NCBI GenBank assembly: GCA_964450715.1
Contig: CAYVFC010000072.1
Coordinates: 1 to 40,269 of the forward strand
Reading direction: 5' to 3'
DNA: 40,269 nt
Origin: CAYVFC01 sp964450715
GTDB lineage: Bacteria > Myxococcota_A > Polyangia > Polyangiales > JAFGIB01
Part shown: in pieces, positions 24,609 to 32,303 of the stretch
Numbering within the stretch: the stretch's first letter is position 1
How the letters are laid out: every line of letters begins with the position of its first letter
Program-made: the position numbers and the translations under genes
The notes under the pieces: model-generated
Seen by the model: the letters and a program-made list of their open reading frames with translations, nothing else
The model's database searches: none
What the model was told of the DNA's origin: nothing

Positions 24609-25403
24609 ATGCAGTACGCGTCCGGGTTCCGCTTTCCCCCGCTCAGCCGCTTCGTCAAGAAGCTGTGCATCTTCCTCATCGCCGCCTTTGTGCTGGAGCT
24701 GTTGGCGGTCAACTTCGGCCGCTTCAACGTGTTCGAGCTGCTGGCGCTGGTCACCGCCCGGCAGTTCACGCCGGAAGGCGGGGTGGTGTCGACGCTGGGG
24801 ATTCAAACCCTGTGGCAGGTCGTCACCTACGTGGTGGTGGCCCCGCCCACCCCGGACGGCGTGATGTCGCTGGCCTTCAGCCTGCTGTTCATCTGGCTCA
24901 TCATCTCGCCCTTCGAACTGGCCTACGGGCAGCTGCACACCATGCGGCTCTGCGGCCTGGCCGTGCTCTCGGCCAGCATCCCCGCGGTGCTGGTGCAGCT
25001 GCTGCTTCCCTTTCTCACCCCGTCGGACAGCATACTGTACGGCACCTTTCCCATCACCTACGCCGGCATGGCCACCATCGCCGGGCTGGCCCGGGGCGGC
25101 ACCATCTCGCCCTTCGGGCTTTTCACCATTACCTCCAAGCAGTTCCTAGCCTTTCTGATCGGCTTCAGCGCGATCATGTTCCTGGCCTCGCTGAACCTGG
25201 CCATGCTGGTGGGCTCGCTCGGCGCTATCGGCGCCGGGGTCTGGTACACGGGCTGGATGCGGCGGCCGCCCTCGCGCCCGCCCACCGGCCGCGGGCGCCG
25301 CTCGTCGGGTAGCCGGTTTAAGGTGATCCTGGGCGGCAAGGACGAGCAGGAGAAGCCGACCGGGTGGCTGAACCGAACCCGTTCAGGGGTGGTCTGTGTC
25401 TGA
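24609..25403 (+). CDS. Rhomboid-like membrane protein without catalytic motif
   Basis: 264 residues with about six helices: IFLIAAFVLELLAV, WQVVTYVVVAPPTPDGVMS, LLFIWLIISPFELAYG, GLAVLSASIPAVLVQLLLP, ITYAGMATIAGLARGG and FLAFLIGFSAIMFLASLN. The WQVVTYVVV and SPFELAYG segments resemble the WR-type loop and helix 2 of the rhomboid family. The catalytic GxSG and the following His are missing, so it may be a pseudoprotease or a derlin-like member. It starts 10 bp after the SqdB homologue. The C-terminal end (TRSGVVCV) overlaps part of a dispersed repeat (CCCCTGAACGG-type, 25376-25390). Identification is by pattern only. Confidence 0.6.
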   Translation: MQYASGFRFPPLSRFVKKLCIFLIAAFVLELLAVNFGRFNVFELLALVTARQFTPEGGVVSTLGIQTLWQVVTYVVVAPPTPDGVMSLAFSLLFIWLIISPFELAYGQLHTMRLCGLAVLSASIPAVLVQLLLPFLTPSDSILYGTFPITYAGMATIAGLARGGTISPFGLFTITSKQFLAFLIGFSAIMFLASLNLAMLVGSLGAIGAGVWYTGWMRRPPSRPPTGRGRRSSGSRFKVILGGKDEQEKPTGWLNRTRSGVVCV

Positions 25404-27606
25404 AACGACGGCGGCCAATCCATCCCGAAAAACCGGCTTTCGTCCTCGGGCCGCCTCGTCATGTACGTGGGTACACTCCTCGGCGGCCCTGCGGGCGCGC
25501 ACGGTTTTTCGGGCGCCTTGGCCGCCGCCTCTTCAGAGGCCTGAACGCTTACGCTCAACCCAATCGCCACGGCGTGACCGGGGGCTGTTCATTTCGCGCG
25601 TCCCGATCCCACTGCTCTGCTGTTTCTGCCTGTTACAGATGGGATGCGAGCAGTGTAAGGACGGCGATCGGGTCCCCTTCAAGAAGGGCGAGCTGTCCAC
25701 GTCGCGGTGCGATGCCGCACTGCCGCGGGATGGTTCCCTGGATCCGGCGGCGGGCGATGCCGGCAGCTTCGAGCCCCTGAAGGGCGCGAGCTATCCGGAC
25801 GGCTCGCTCGAGATCGAGCTCGACGGCGGCACGCTGGCCGTGGCCGAAGGCCGCGCCTTTGCCTCGCTCGAAACCGACCTCGACCGCGACGGAGACCCGG
25901 ACGCTTTGCTGCTGGTAGTCGAGCCGGACGGCGCCGCGCGCCTGGACACTAGCCTGCGCCTGCCGACCGGGCTCGAGCCGCCCCGGACCGCGGCCAGGCT
26001 CTCGGAGAATGACGACCAGTGCCGGGTCGTATACGCCGCCATCCAGGCCATCGCGCCGAGCTTTGCCGTGATCGATGCCACCCTGGCCTGCGCTTCCCCG
26101 CCCGGGTCGGCCGCGCCGGAAACGGGCGCAAAGCCGGCGACCGGCGAGCGAACAGACGAGGCCGCGCTGCCCGGGCTCGCGCCCGATGGCGGCGTGTCCG
26201 ATGAGGTTACCAGCCAGGTCCGCTGGATCGTGACCCTGGAACGTTCACCGCGCGCGCTCGACCGCTTGCAGATTCTATCGCCCGGTCCGGGGCGCGCCGA
26301 GGGAGAGCTACAACTGTCACTGCGCGCCGCTGACCAGGACGGGGACGGACACCCGGACATCGTGGCCGATGTGCAGCTCGGCCCGGCAGGTGGCGGCGAC
26401 CCCTTCGAGGTCGAGCTCAGCTGGCTCAACCGACCGGGAGGCCTGGCGCGCGACCCGACCGAGCCCGAGCGCTCGATCGCCAAGCAGGCCGATCGCGCAG
26501 CCTGGTTGCTCAAGCATAAGCCAGACCGGGCGCTCGGAGCCGCGGCCAGAGCGCTTTTCATCCATGACGCGCTCTGCCGCGAGTCGGGCTCGGCGCTTCT
26601 GGCAGCCGGAGCCGGCGCCGGGCTGAGCTGCGGCCGCTCGCCCGGTGCGGGCCGCGCCCAGGCGGTGACCTCGGCCGCGCTGGCCGCCCAGGGCGACATT
26701 CCGGCGGCGCTCGCCGCGCACGCCCGGCTCGGCAACGGCTCGTACAAGGTCTACCCCCGGGACCGTACGCTGGCCGATCGGGCGCTCGACGCGCTGGTTG
26801 TCGACAAAGCCCTGAGCTGGCGGCAGGGACCCGAAGCGGGCCCCTTCACCGGCCCGCCGGTACGCCGCTCGGGCCTGAGCTTCTCGCAGGAGCACGAGCT
26901 GGTAGTGCACGGAGCGGCTCCCTTCCGTTATGACCTCGGCCAGGGCGGCCGCGAGCCGCTACCGCCCGGGCGGGGCGACCTGCTCGTTCGCGATCCGACC
27001 GGCCGCTTCGCGCTGGTCGACATCGAGCGCTCCTGCCAGGGATACCATCTTCAAATCGTGGAGGCGAGCCGGGTGGTCGGCGGGGTTGTGGCTGGACCGG
27101 TCGTCTCCCGGCCCCTGGTTCAGGCCAGGCTCGCGCCCGGCGGCTTGCGGTGCCGTTCGCTTCCCGCCAATTTAAGGGCGGACCGGGGCGGCTACGGCGT
27201 GCTGGGATGGACCGGCCAGGGAGTGGTGCTGCACGGTGCGGATTCGCGGCTGCTGCTGGTACCGCTCGACGCGCAGGCGCGCGCGGCGGGCGAGGTGCGC
27301 GAGCTCGGGCAGAGCGAGCGACCGCCCGGACCGCTCGGCGCGGGCGCCAGCACCTCCGACGGGCGCTTTCTGGCGCTCGCCACCCCGGCCGGTATCGCGC
27401 TGGTGCAGCGCTTCCCGCAGCCGCGATCCTGGTTGCTGCGGCCAGAGGGCTGGTCGGCCGCCGGGGCGCGCGACCTGGCCGTCTCGCCATCGGGCAACCG
27501 GATCGCGCTGGTGCAGGCTGGGCGCATTTTCATCGCCGAGCGCGGTGGCGAGCGGACCGGCGCGAGCGAAGCACAGCCGCCCGCGCCACCGCCCGCAACG
27601 CCTTGA
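25396..27606 (+). CDS. Large lipoprotein with Ca-loop and propeller-like repeats
   Basis: 736 residues from GTG 25396, the only standard in-frame start before the signal peptide, but the first 65 residues read as non-coding and cross a dispersed repeat. The true start is probably CTG 25585 or ATT 25591, which begins the lipoprotein signal ISRVPIPLLCCFCLLQMGC. The mature part has two EF-hand-like loops of the FG-GAP kind (DLDRDGDPDALLL, DQDGDGHPDIVA), a helical central region (DRAAWLLKHKPDRALGAA) and a C-terminal half of WD/propeller-like strands (GRFLALATPAGIALVQRF, GNRIALVQAGRIFIAERG). No enzymatic motif is found. It is probably an outer-membrane or surface lipoprotein. The stop is at 27604-27606, within a 22-bp direct repeat. 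Confidence 0.72.
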   Translation: MSETTAANPSRKTGFRPRAASSCTWVHSSAALRARTVFRAPWPPPLQRPERLRSTQSPRRDRGLFISRVPIPLLCCFCLLQMGCEQCKDGDRVPFKKGELSTSRCDAALPRDGSLDPAAGDAGSFEPLKGASYPDGSLEIELDGGTLAVAEGRAFASLETDLDRDGDPDALLLVVEPDGAARLDTSLRLPTGLEPPRTAARLSENDDQCRVVYAAIQAIAPSFAVIDATLACASPPGSAAPETGAKPATGERTDEAALPGLAPDGGVSDEVTSQVRWIVTLERSPRALDRLQILSPGPGRAEGELQLSLRAADQDGDGHPDIVADVQLGPAGGGDPFEVELSWLNRPGGLARDPTEPERSIAKQADRAAWLLKHKPDRALGAAARALFIHDALCRESGSALLAAGAGAGLSCGRSPGAGRAQAVTSAALAAQGDIPAALAAHARLGNGSYKVYPRDRTLADRALDALVVDKALSWRQGPEAGPFTGPPVRRSGLSFSQEHELVVHGAAPFRYDLGQGGREPLPPGRGDLLVRDPTGRFALVDIERSCQGYHLQIVEASRVVGGVVAGPVVSRPLVQARLAPGGLRCRSLPANLRADRGGYGVLGWTGQGVVLHGADSRLLLVPLDAQARAAGEVRELGQSERPPGPLGAGASTSDGRFLALATPAGIALVQRFPQPRSWLLRPEGWSAAGARDLAVSPSGNRIALVQAGRIFIAERGGERTGASEAQPPAPPPATP
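25505..25553 (+). repeat. Dispersed repeat, copy A (TTTTTCGGGCGCC...CCTGAACGCTTACG)
   Basis: 21 bp starting tttttcgggcgccttggc (25505-25525) and 16 bp ggcctgaacgcttacg (25538-25553) are identical to the copy at 30797-30845, with an unrelated 12 bp between. An inverted partner of the second half (cccgttcagggg) lies at 25378-25389, inside the end of the preceding gene. The copy sits in what would be the 5' part of the large lipoprotein frame, arguing that this part is not coding. Confidence 0.75.
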
Positions 27607-27797
27607 CGCAAACGGTCGCCGCGGATTGCCTCTCTGTTTTCGGCGAATAGAACACCGCCTTCTCGCCTTCGCCGGAAGCCGTTTCCATGTCATTTCGAGC
27701 GCAGCGAGAAATCTCTCAAGAGATCTCTCGCTGCGCTCGAGATGACACTGGCAACACAGCGTCTCGACGGACAAGGCAACGCCTTGACGCAAACGGT
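27595..27797. repeat. 22-bp direct repeats flanking a palindromic element
   Basis: A 22-bp sequence (beginning gcaacgccttgacgcaaacg and ending gt) occurs at 27595-27616 and 27776-27797. The first includes the stop codon of the large lipoprotein and the second abuts the stop of the AraC-type gene. The 159 bp between them contain the palindrome at 27688-27747. The arrangement fits a duplication that copied the lipoprotein end, or an insertion with a long target duplication. Confidence 0.8.
27688..27747. repeat. Palindromic intergenic repeat (tgtcatttcgagcgcagcga type), copy 1
   Basis: A near-perfect inverted repeat of 60 bp whose arms read tgtcatttcgagcgcagcga and, on the other strand, tgtcatctcgagcgcagcga, with a CAAG centre. 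A related copy is at 40023-40086. Sequences of this shape are widespread in bacterial intergenic regions, sometimes annotated as spurious short proteins with 'CHLERSE'. It would form a strong hairpin in RNA. Confidence 0.85.
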
Positions 27798-28826
27798 TCA
27801 GCGGGAGGGCGGAACCGAGGGCCGTTCGCGATAGGTAAGCGGCGCCAGCCCGGTGTGGCGCTTGAAGGCGCGGCGAAAGGCGTGCGACGAGGAGTAGCCG
27901 AGCAGGAAGGCCACCTCCTCGACGCCGACGCGATCGTCCAGATAGCGCTTGGCCAGGGTGACCCGCAGCTCGTTCAGCAGCTCCTGGTAGGTCGCGCCTT
28001 CCTGCTCCAACCGCCTTCTGAGCGTGCGTGGGCTCATGTGCAGGCTGCGGGCCACGTAGGAGATGTCCGGGTTGCCGCCCGAAAGCTGCTTGATCACGAT
28101 CTGCCGTACCTGGTCGCAGAACCCTTCGCCCGAGCGAAGCTGGGCGGTCATCTGCCGGGCGTGCTCCTCCAGTAGCTCGCACAGAGCCGGGTCGGCGCTG
28201 GGGATGGGTAGCTCGAGCACCGAGGGGTAAAAGGCGATGCAGTAGCTCTGCTGGTCGAACAGGCAGGGCGCGCCGAAGAAGCGGCGGTAGGGCGCCTTGT
28301 CGGGGGGCGCGTGGTTGCGGAACAGCACCCGCGCCGGGGAGATCTCGATGCCGGTCAGGTAGCGGGCGAGCCTGAGCGTGAAGCCCAGCGCCACCTCGGC
28401 CATGGCCAGGGGCACCAGCAGGTCGCGCGGCATTTCGAAGTAGATGCCGGCAGCGCCGTCCTCGTCGAGCTTGAGCTTGAGCTCGAGCCCGTCGTGCAGG
28501 ATGGCGATGTGCGCCGCCAGCTTTTCGGCGGCCACCAGCAGCGAGGGGCTGGAGCGAGCGATGTAGTGCAGGATGTCCAGGTCGGTCGGCTCCACCTGCT
28601 CGGCCAGCTGCAGCCCGATGCACGGTTCGCCCAGCGCGTCGGGCGCGCGGGCTAGGAACTCGGCTATCAACCCGTGATCGACGCGTTCGGGAAGCGTATC
28701 CTGAAGCAGGTCGAAGCCGACCACCTCGAACGCCTTGACCAGACGATGCTCAGGATTGCGCACCGCGAAATTTCTCAACGGCCGTATACCGAGGGTGGTT
28801 CCGCCGCCGGACCCCGATCTCACCAT
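27798..28826 (-). CDS. AraC-family transcriptional regulator (OruR/arabinose-binding-like type)
   Basis: 342 residues from ATG 28826. The N-terminal two thirds form the AraC_N / arabinose-binding-like sensor domain (HYIARSSPSLLVAAEKLAAH, LRLARYLTGIEISPARVLFR, FFGAPCLFDQQSYCIAFYPS). The C-terminal helix-turn-helix pair is clear (ISYVARSLHMSPRTLRRRLE, VEEVAFLLGYSSSHAFRRAF, TGLAPLTYRE). Such regulators typically respond to a small metabolite (amino acid, fatty acid or alcohol) and often control nearby genes. The neighbour upstream is only debris, and the gene runs convergent to the large lipoprotein. No clear binding sites are visible. The effector is unknown. Confidence 0.9.
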   Translation of the reverse strand: MVRSGSGGGTTLGIRPLRNFAVRNPEHRLVKAFEVVGFDLLQDTLPERVDHGLIAEFLARAPDALGEPCIGLQLAEQVEPTDLDILHYIARSSPSLLVAAEKLAAHIAILHDGLELKLKLDEDGAAGIYFEMPRDLLVPLAMAEVALGFTLRLARYLTGIEISPARVLFRNHAPPDKAPYRRFFGAPCLFDQQSYCIAFYPSVLELPIPSADPALCELLEEHARQMTAQLRSGEGFCDQVRQIVIKQLSGGNPDISYVARSLHMSPRTLRRRLEQEGATYQELLNELRVTLAKRYLDDRVGVEEVAFLLGYSSSHAFRRAFKRHTGLAPLTYRERPSVPPSR

Positions 28827-28953
28827 GGCCGCGAATGTAGAAGCAGGTTGGCCGTTGTGCAAGTCGATAGCGCGCTCAATGATGAATGGTGTATTCCGCT
28901 AGCGAAGCGGAAAGGGTCGTTCGGCGCAAAAACCGCACGGTTCTGCTTCGGAT

Positions 28954-29079
28954 ACCGATCCGCGCGGCAACGTTCATGGTGATGGTGGTGATGACGACGA
29001 CGACGACCAGCAGCGTGCGCCGCTCGCCTGCCGTGGGCAGGTCCTGCCCGAAGACGTGGTCGTGCAAGCGTTGCACGTT
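28954..29079 (-). pseudogene. Possible N-terminal remnant of a cation diffusion facilitator
   Basis: On the minus strand the segment NVQRLHDHVFGQDLPTAGE, followed by RRTLLVVVVVITTITMNVA, resembles the N-terminus of CDF cation exporters of the DmeF type, which start with HDHxF and GERRT just before the first membrane helix. Nothing of the remaining helices follows. It is a short fragment judged by eye only. Confidence 0.35.
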
Positions 29080-29142
29080 CGGCCCTACCCTATATGGCGC
29101 AAGCGAAACCGCGGGTTGCCCCCGCCGCGCGGCCGAGCGTCC

Positions 29143-29290
29143 GCGCCGTCCGAGCGTCTCGCCGCGCCAGAGCTTCTGCACCGTCTCGGGGCGCCGTCGA
29201 GCTTTCGCGCCGTCCGAGCGCCTCGGGGCGCCAGCGCTTCTGCATCGCCTCGCCGCGCCGTCCGAGCGTCGCGCCGCGGGCCGCCGGAGC
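29143..29290. repeat. Degenerate GC-rich tandem repeats
   Basis: The word gcgccgtccgagcg recurs at 29143, 29207 (64 bp later) and 29255 (48 bp later), with matching internal blocks (cgccagagcttctgca / cgccagcgcttctgca). It is an imperfect array of about 2.5 copies and has no recognisable function. Confidence 0.6.
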
Positions 29291-29396
29291 GCCCTCGCGG
29301 CGTTGATGCGGAGCGCGGGCAGGGCAGCGCTTACCCGCCCGCGGGGCCAACTGCGCGTGCGTCCAGCCGCCTTGGATTCTTGGCGAGCGGCCCGCC

Positions 29397-29446
29397 CGTA
29401 AGCGTTCAGGCCTTAGGAGACACCGACTACCCCCTGAACGGTTACG
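29397..29446. repeat. Dispersed repeat, copy B (inverted pair of ends)
   Basis: cgtaagcgttcaggcc (29397-29412) is the reverse complement of the ggcctgaacgcttacg end seen at 25538 and 30830. 20 bp on, cccctgaacggttacg (29431-29446) is the other end type, similar to the inverted partner at 25376-25390. The two face each other, so this may be a deletion derivative of a small element. Confidence 0.65.
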
Positions 29447-29662
29447 CCCGCCCGGGCCGGCCGAGATCTCGTAGAGCGCGGCCGATGGACCACGGCGAGG
29501 GTCTGTTGAAGGGGATAACCGAGAAGGGAGAGTGCTTTTTTCCCGATCAGTTGTAATTTTCGAGCATCTTCCGCCCGGCTTGGGTTAAAATAATAACAAT
29601 AACGGGAAGGTGGACCGGGACGTCCCGGAGGCGGCTCGCCGGGCAGGAAATACTCATCGCGC

Positions 29663-30772
29663 ATGTCCGACCGGCAAAATGCGGATAAGGCCACTGTTGC
29701 CTTCAGGCGTCTGCTCAAGGACGCAGCGACCGGCGACCAGGCCAGGGTCGATGCGCTGGTAGTGCTGGCCCAGCGCACCGTGTTCGCCGTCAACTGGCCG
29801 GGTAGCAAAACCGAGATCCGCACCCTGACCAACAGCTCCGGCGAGACCGCAATGCCGCTGTTCACCTCGCGCGACGTGATGAAGGATGCCGCCAGGCGTT
29901 ACGGCTGGCACTCGCCTGACGGGTCGCTTCCCAGCGCCGAGATTGGAGCGCGGCAGGCGTTGCGGCAGGCCATGGCGCGCAGCGTTCACTTCGTGGTGGT
30001 GGACATCGGTACCGACTATACGGTCGAGTTCACGCTCGAGGAGATCGAGCCCTTGCTGTCCGCGCAGAGCGAGCGGGACGCGGGTCCTTTTGCGGGCGCG
30101 GGCAAGGTCTCGACCACGCTGCTGCAGGCGGTCAAGCGTTCGCGTTCCGAGATACCGCCGCCGCCGGCGGACGGCTCGCAGGCGCCCGGCGCGGCCCGTA
30201 TACCGACCCCGCCGCCTCCGGCGGGCGTATCAGCCGTGCTTCCGGCGGCAGACGGCTCGCCGCGGTTGCCCGCTGCCGTTATCGCTACCGTACCCGCGGC
30301 ATCACCCGAGCTCGAGGCCCCAAGTGCTTCGAACATTCGGGCGCCCAAGACGATCACGGCCGCGGAAACCCCCAGCGCGCGCTCTACGACCGATCTCTCG
30401 TTTCCGGCGGTGCAACCCGGTAAGCAGATCGATCCCGATCAAATAGAGCTGCAATCGCTGCCGCAGCCGCTGAGCGAAGAGCTGCAGGACGCGGTCTCCG
30501 AGAAGCTGCGACAGTACCCGGAGGTGGAGTGGGCCTGTACCGCGGGCACCAAGCGCGGCGAGGAGATCCTCTCCGTGATCGGCCTGAGGGTGGACCCCTC
30601 GTTTGCCACCCGGGTGGACGAGATCATCGCTGGTGTGGCCGAGCAGTGCGTGCAGCAGGGAAGTCAGGTACAGGTGCTGCACCTGACCTCGCCCGCGCAG
30701 CTCGGAAACGCGCGCGAGCTGGGCGAGGTCTTCTACCCCTGGCGCAAGGGAAGGCCGCGCTCGAGGGGGTGA
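29663..30772 (+). CDS. SseB-domain protein with Pro-rich linker
   Basis: 369 residues. The N-terminal SseB domain (about 15-130: RVDALVVLAQRTVFAVNWPG, RTLTNSSGETAMPLFTSRDV) is followed by a Pro/Ala/Ser-rich linker (about 155-255). An SseB C-terminal-like domain comes last (about 265-365: PLSEELQDAVSEKLRQYPEV, EILSVIGLRVDPSFATRVDE). SseB is best known from type III secretion in enteric bacteria, where it has a role in effector translocation, but lone SseB-domain proteins are common in Myxococcota and no secretion genes are present. The start ATG 29663 is preceded by an AT-rich promoter-like patch. It stands alone, with a dispersed repeat downstream. Confidence 0.75.
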   Translation: MSDRQNADKATVAFRRLLKDAATGDQARVDALVVLAQRTVFAVNWPGSKTEIRTLTNSSGETAMPLFTSRDVMKDAARRYGWHSPDGSLPSAEIGARQALRQAMARSVHFVVVDIGTDYTVEFTLEEIEPLLSAQSERDAGPFAGAGKVSTTLLQAVKRSRSEIPPPPADGSQAPGAARIPTPPPPAGVSAVLPAADGSPRLPAAVIATVPAASPELEAPSASNIRAPKTITAAETPSARSTTDLSFPAVQPGKQIDPDQIELQSLPQPLSEELQDAVSEKLRQYPEVEWACTAGTKRGEEILSVIGLRVDPSFATRVDEIIAGVAEQCVQQGSQVQVLHLTSPAQLGNARELGEVFYPWRKGRPRSRG

Positions 30773-30796
30773 AGCCCCGTCTTGTGGGCGCCGAGC

Positions 30797-30845
30797 TTTT
30801 TCGGGCGCCTTGGCCGCTGCGCTGCCCAAGGCCTGAACGCTTACG
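30797..30845 (+). repeat. Dispersed repeat, copy C
   Basis: 21 bp starting tttttcgggcgccttggc (30797-30817) and 16 bp ggcctgaacgcttacg (30830-30845) are identical to those at 25505-25525 and 25538-25553. It lies between the SseB gene and the aminotransferase. A decayed left end may be the cgctcgagggggtg at about 30756-30771, which is weak. Confidence 0.75.
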
Positions 30846-30907
30846 ATTTTCGCGGTGACGCGGTGGCCTGTTGACCGGTCCGCTTGCAGGGGTCAAAAAG
30901 CTGGATC

Positions 30908-32269
30908 GTGAGCGGTACCGATCTCGGCCAGCTTCCTCCGCGGCTCAGGACCCCGCTGCCCGGGCCTGAGTGCACCCGGTACGTAGAGGCGCTCGCAAGG
31001 GCGGAGAGCCCGGGGTTGACCCCTCGCCGCGCCCGGGGCCGGGAGAGCCGGGGCGCCGAGCAGGACCCGATCGTGTGGGCCGAGGCGCGCGGTGCCAACG
31101 TAAAGGACGCGGACGGCAACCGTTTCGTGGATCTGACCGCCGGTTTTGGCGCCGCCGCGGTGGGCCACCGGCACCCGCGCGTGGTCGAAGCGATCGAGCG
31201 GCAATTGGGCCGGCTGCTGCACGCGCTCGGCGACCTGCACCCGTCGGACGTCAAGATACAGCTGCTCGAGCGGCTGGCCCGGCTGGCCCCGTTCGAGAAG
31301 GCACGCGCGGTGCTCGCCCTGAGCGGATCGGACGCGGTGGAGGCCGCCCTGAGCAGCGCGCTTCTGGCCACCGAAAAGCCCGGCGTGCTGGCCTTCGAGG
31401 GCGGCTACCACGGGCTTTCGCTGGGCGGGCGCGCGGCCTGCGGCTATGCAGAGCGGTTCCGTCGCCGGTTTGCCGCCCAGCTCAACCCGCACGTCTGCTT
31501 CGCGCCCTATCCGGCGAGGGGAATAGCGGACGAGCCGGACTCGCTCTCGCGAAGCCTGCAGGCCGTGCGCGCGCTTTTCCGCCAGGCGGCTGCGACCGCG
31601 CCCATCGGAGCGGTGCTGGTCGAGCCCATCCAGGGCAGGGGCGGGGTGCGCGAGCCCGCGGCCGGGTTTCTGCCCGAGCTGGGCGCTCTGTGTCGCGAAC
31701 AGGGGGCGCTGCTGATAGCGGATGAGATCTTCACCGGGCTCGGCCGGGCCGGTGCGCTCTGGCGCTCGGCCGGCCAGGTCGTACCGGACATCATCTGCGC
31801 GGGAAAGGCCCTGGGCGGAGGGATGCCGGTGAGCGCCTGCATCGGTTCTTCGGCGCTGATGGCCGCCTGGGGAGGGCCTGACGAAGAGGCACTGTACGCC
31901 GGCACCTTTTTCGGCCACCCGCTCTGCTGCGCTGCCGCTCTGGCCGCGCTGGATGTCATCGAGCAGGAGCGGCTGGTCGACCGCTCGCGAGAGACGGGTG
32001 AGATCTTCAGGCAGATGCTGGGCGACCTGCGCTCCGGCCATCCGCTGATCCGCCAGGTGCGCGGCCAGGGGCTGATGCTCGGCGTGCTGCTCGACCGCCC
32101 GGGTCGCGCGATCGAGCTCGCGTACCAGCTGCTGCAAGAGGGCTATCTGGTCGTGCCCGCCGGCGCGGGCTCGGACGTGCTCTCGCTGACCCCGCCGCTG
32201 AACATCGAGCCGGCGTTGCTGAGCGGTTTTGTCTCTGCGCTGAGCCGCTGCCTGCAGCGGGTCGGTTGA
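30908..32269 (+). CDS. Class III PLP-dependent aminotransferase
   Basis: 453 residues from GTG 30908 (MSGTDLGQLPPRL), with TTG 30884 as an alternative. It is a full class III (ornithine/BioA-like) transaminase. The landmarks are VDLTAGFGAAAVGHRHPRVV, ALSGSDAVEAAL (phosphate binding), FEGGYHGLS, LIADEIFTGLGR with the pyridine-binding Asp272, and the PLP lysine in IICAGKALGGGMP (Lys300). Class III enzymes transfer amino groups from donors to omega-carbon ketones or aldehydes. The substrate is not readable. LuxE-like 32304 follows after 34 bp, and a LuxC homologue is downstream, so an aldehyde substrate is an attractive idea. Length is normal for the family (about 420-460). Confidence 0.9.
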   Translation: MSGTDLGQLPPRLRTPLPGPECTRYVEALARAESPGLTPRRARGRESRGAEQDPIVWAEARGANVKDADGNRFVDLTAGFGAAAVGHRHPRVVEAIERQLGRLLHALGDLHPSDVKIQLLERLARLAPFEKARAVLALSGSDAVEAALSSALLATEKPGVLAFEGGYHGLSLGGRAACGYAERFRRRFAAQLNPHVCFAPYPARGIADEPDSLSRSLQAVRALFRQAAATAPIGAVLVEPIQGRGGVREPAAGFLPELGALCREQGALLIADEIFTGLGRAGALWRSAGQVVPDIICAGKALGGGMPVSACIGSSALMAAWGGPDEEALYAGTFFGHPLCCAAALAALDVIEQERLVDRSRETGEIFRQMLGDLRSGHPLIRQVRGQGLMLGVLLDRPGRAIELAYQLLQEGYLVVPAGAGSDVLSLTPPLNIEPALLSGFVSALSRCLQRVG

Positions 32270-32303
32270 CGCCCTGTAGCATCGCTGAACCGGAGCCGGT
32301 ACC

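Larger units (their letters stand above)
28827..29662. other. Gene-poor 836-bp stretch with debris and repeats
   Basis: I see no intact gene. The stretch holds a possible CDF-transporter remnant (28954-29079), a GC-rich degenerate repeat field (29143-29290), an inverted pair of dispersed-repeat ends (29397-29446) and, at its right end, an AT-rich patch (gggttaaaataataacaata, about 29582-29601) that probably belongs to the promoter of the SseB gene at 29663. The long open frames reported here are Arg/Ala-rich and look like GC artefacts. Confidence 0.6.

Noticed and set aside
28886..29401. Long open frames on both strands in the gene-poor stretch
   Set aside because: Composition is Arg/Ala-rich with repeats and no conserved motif, except the short CDF-like piece.
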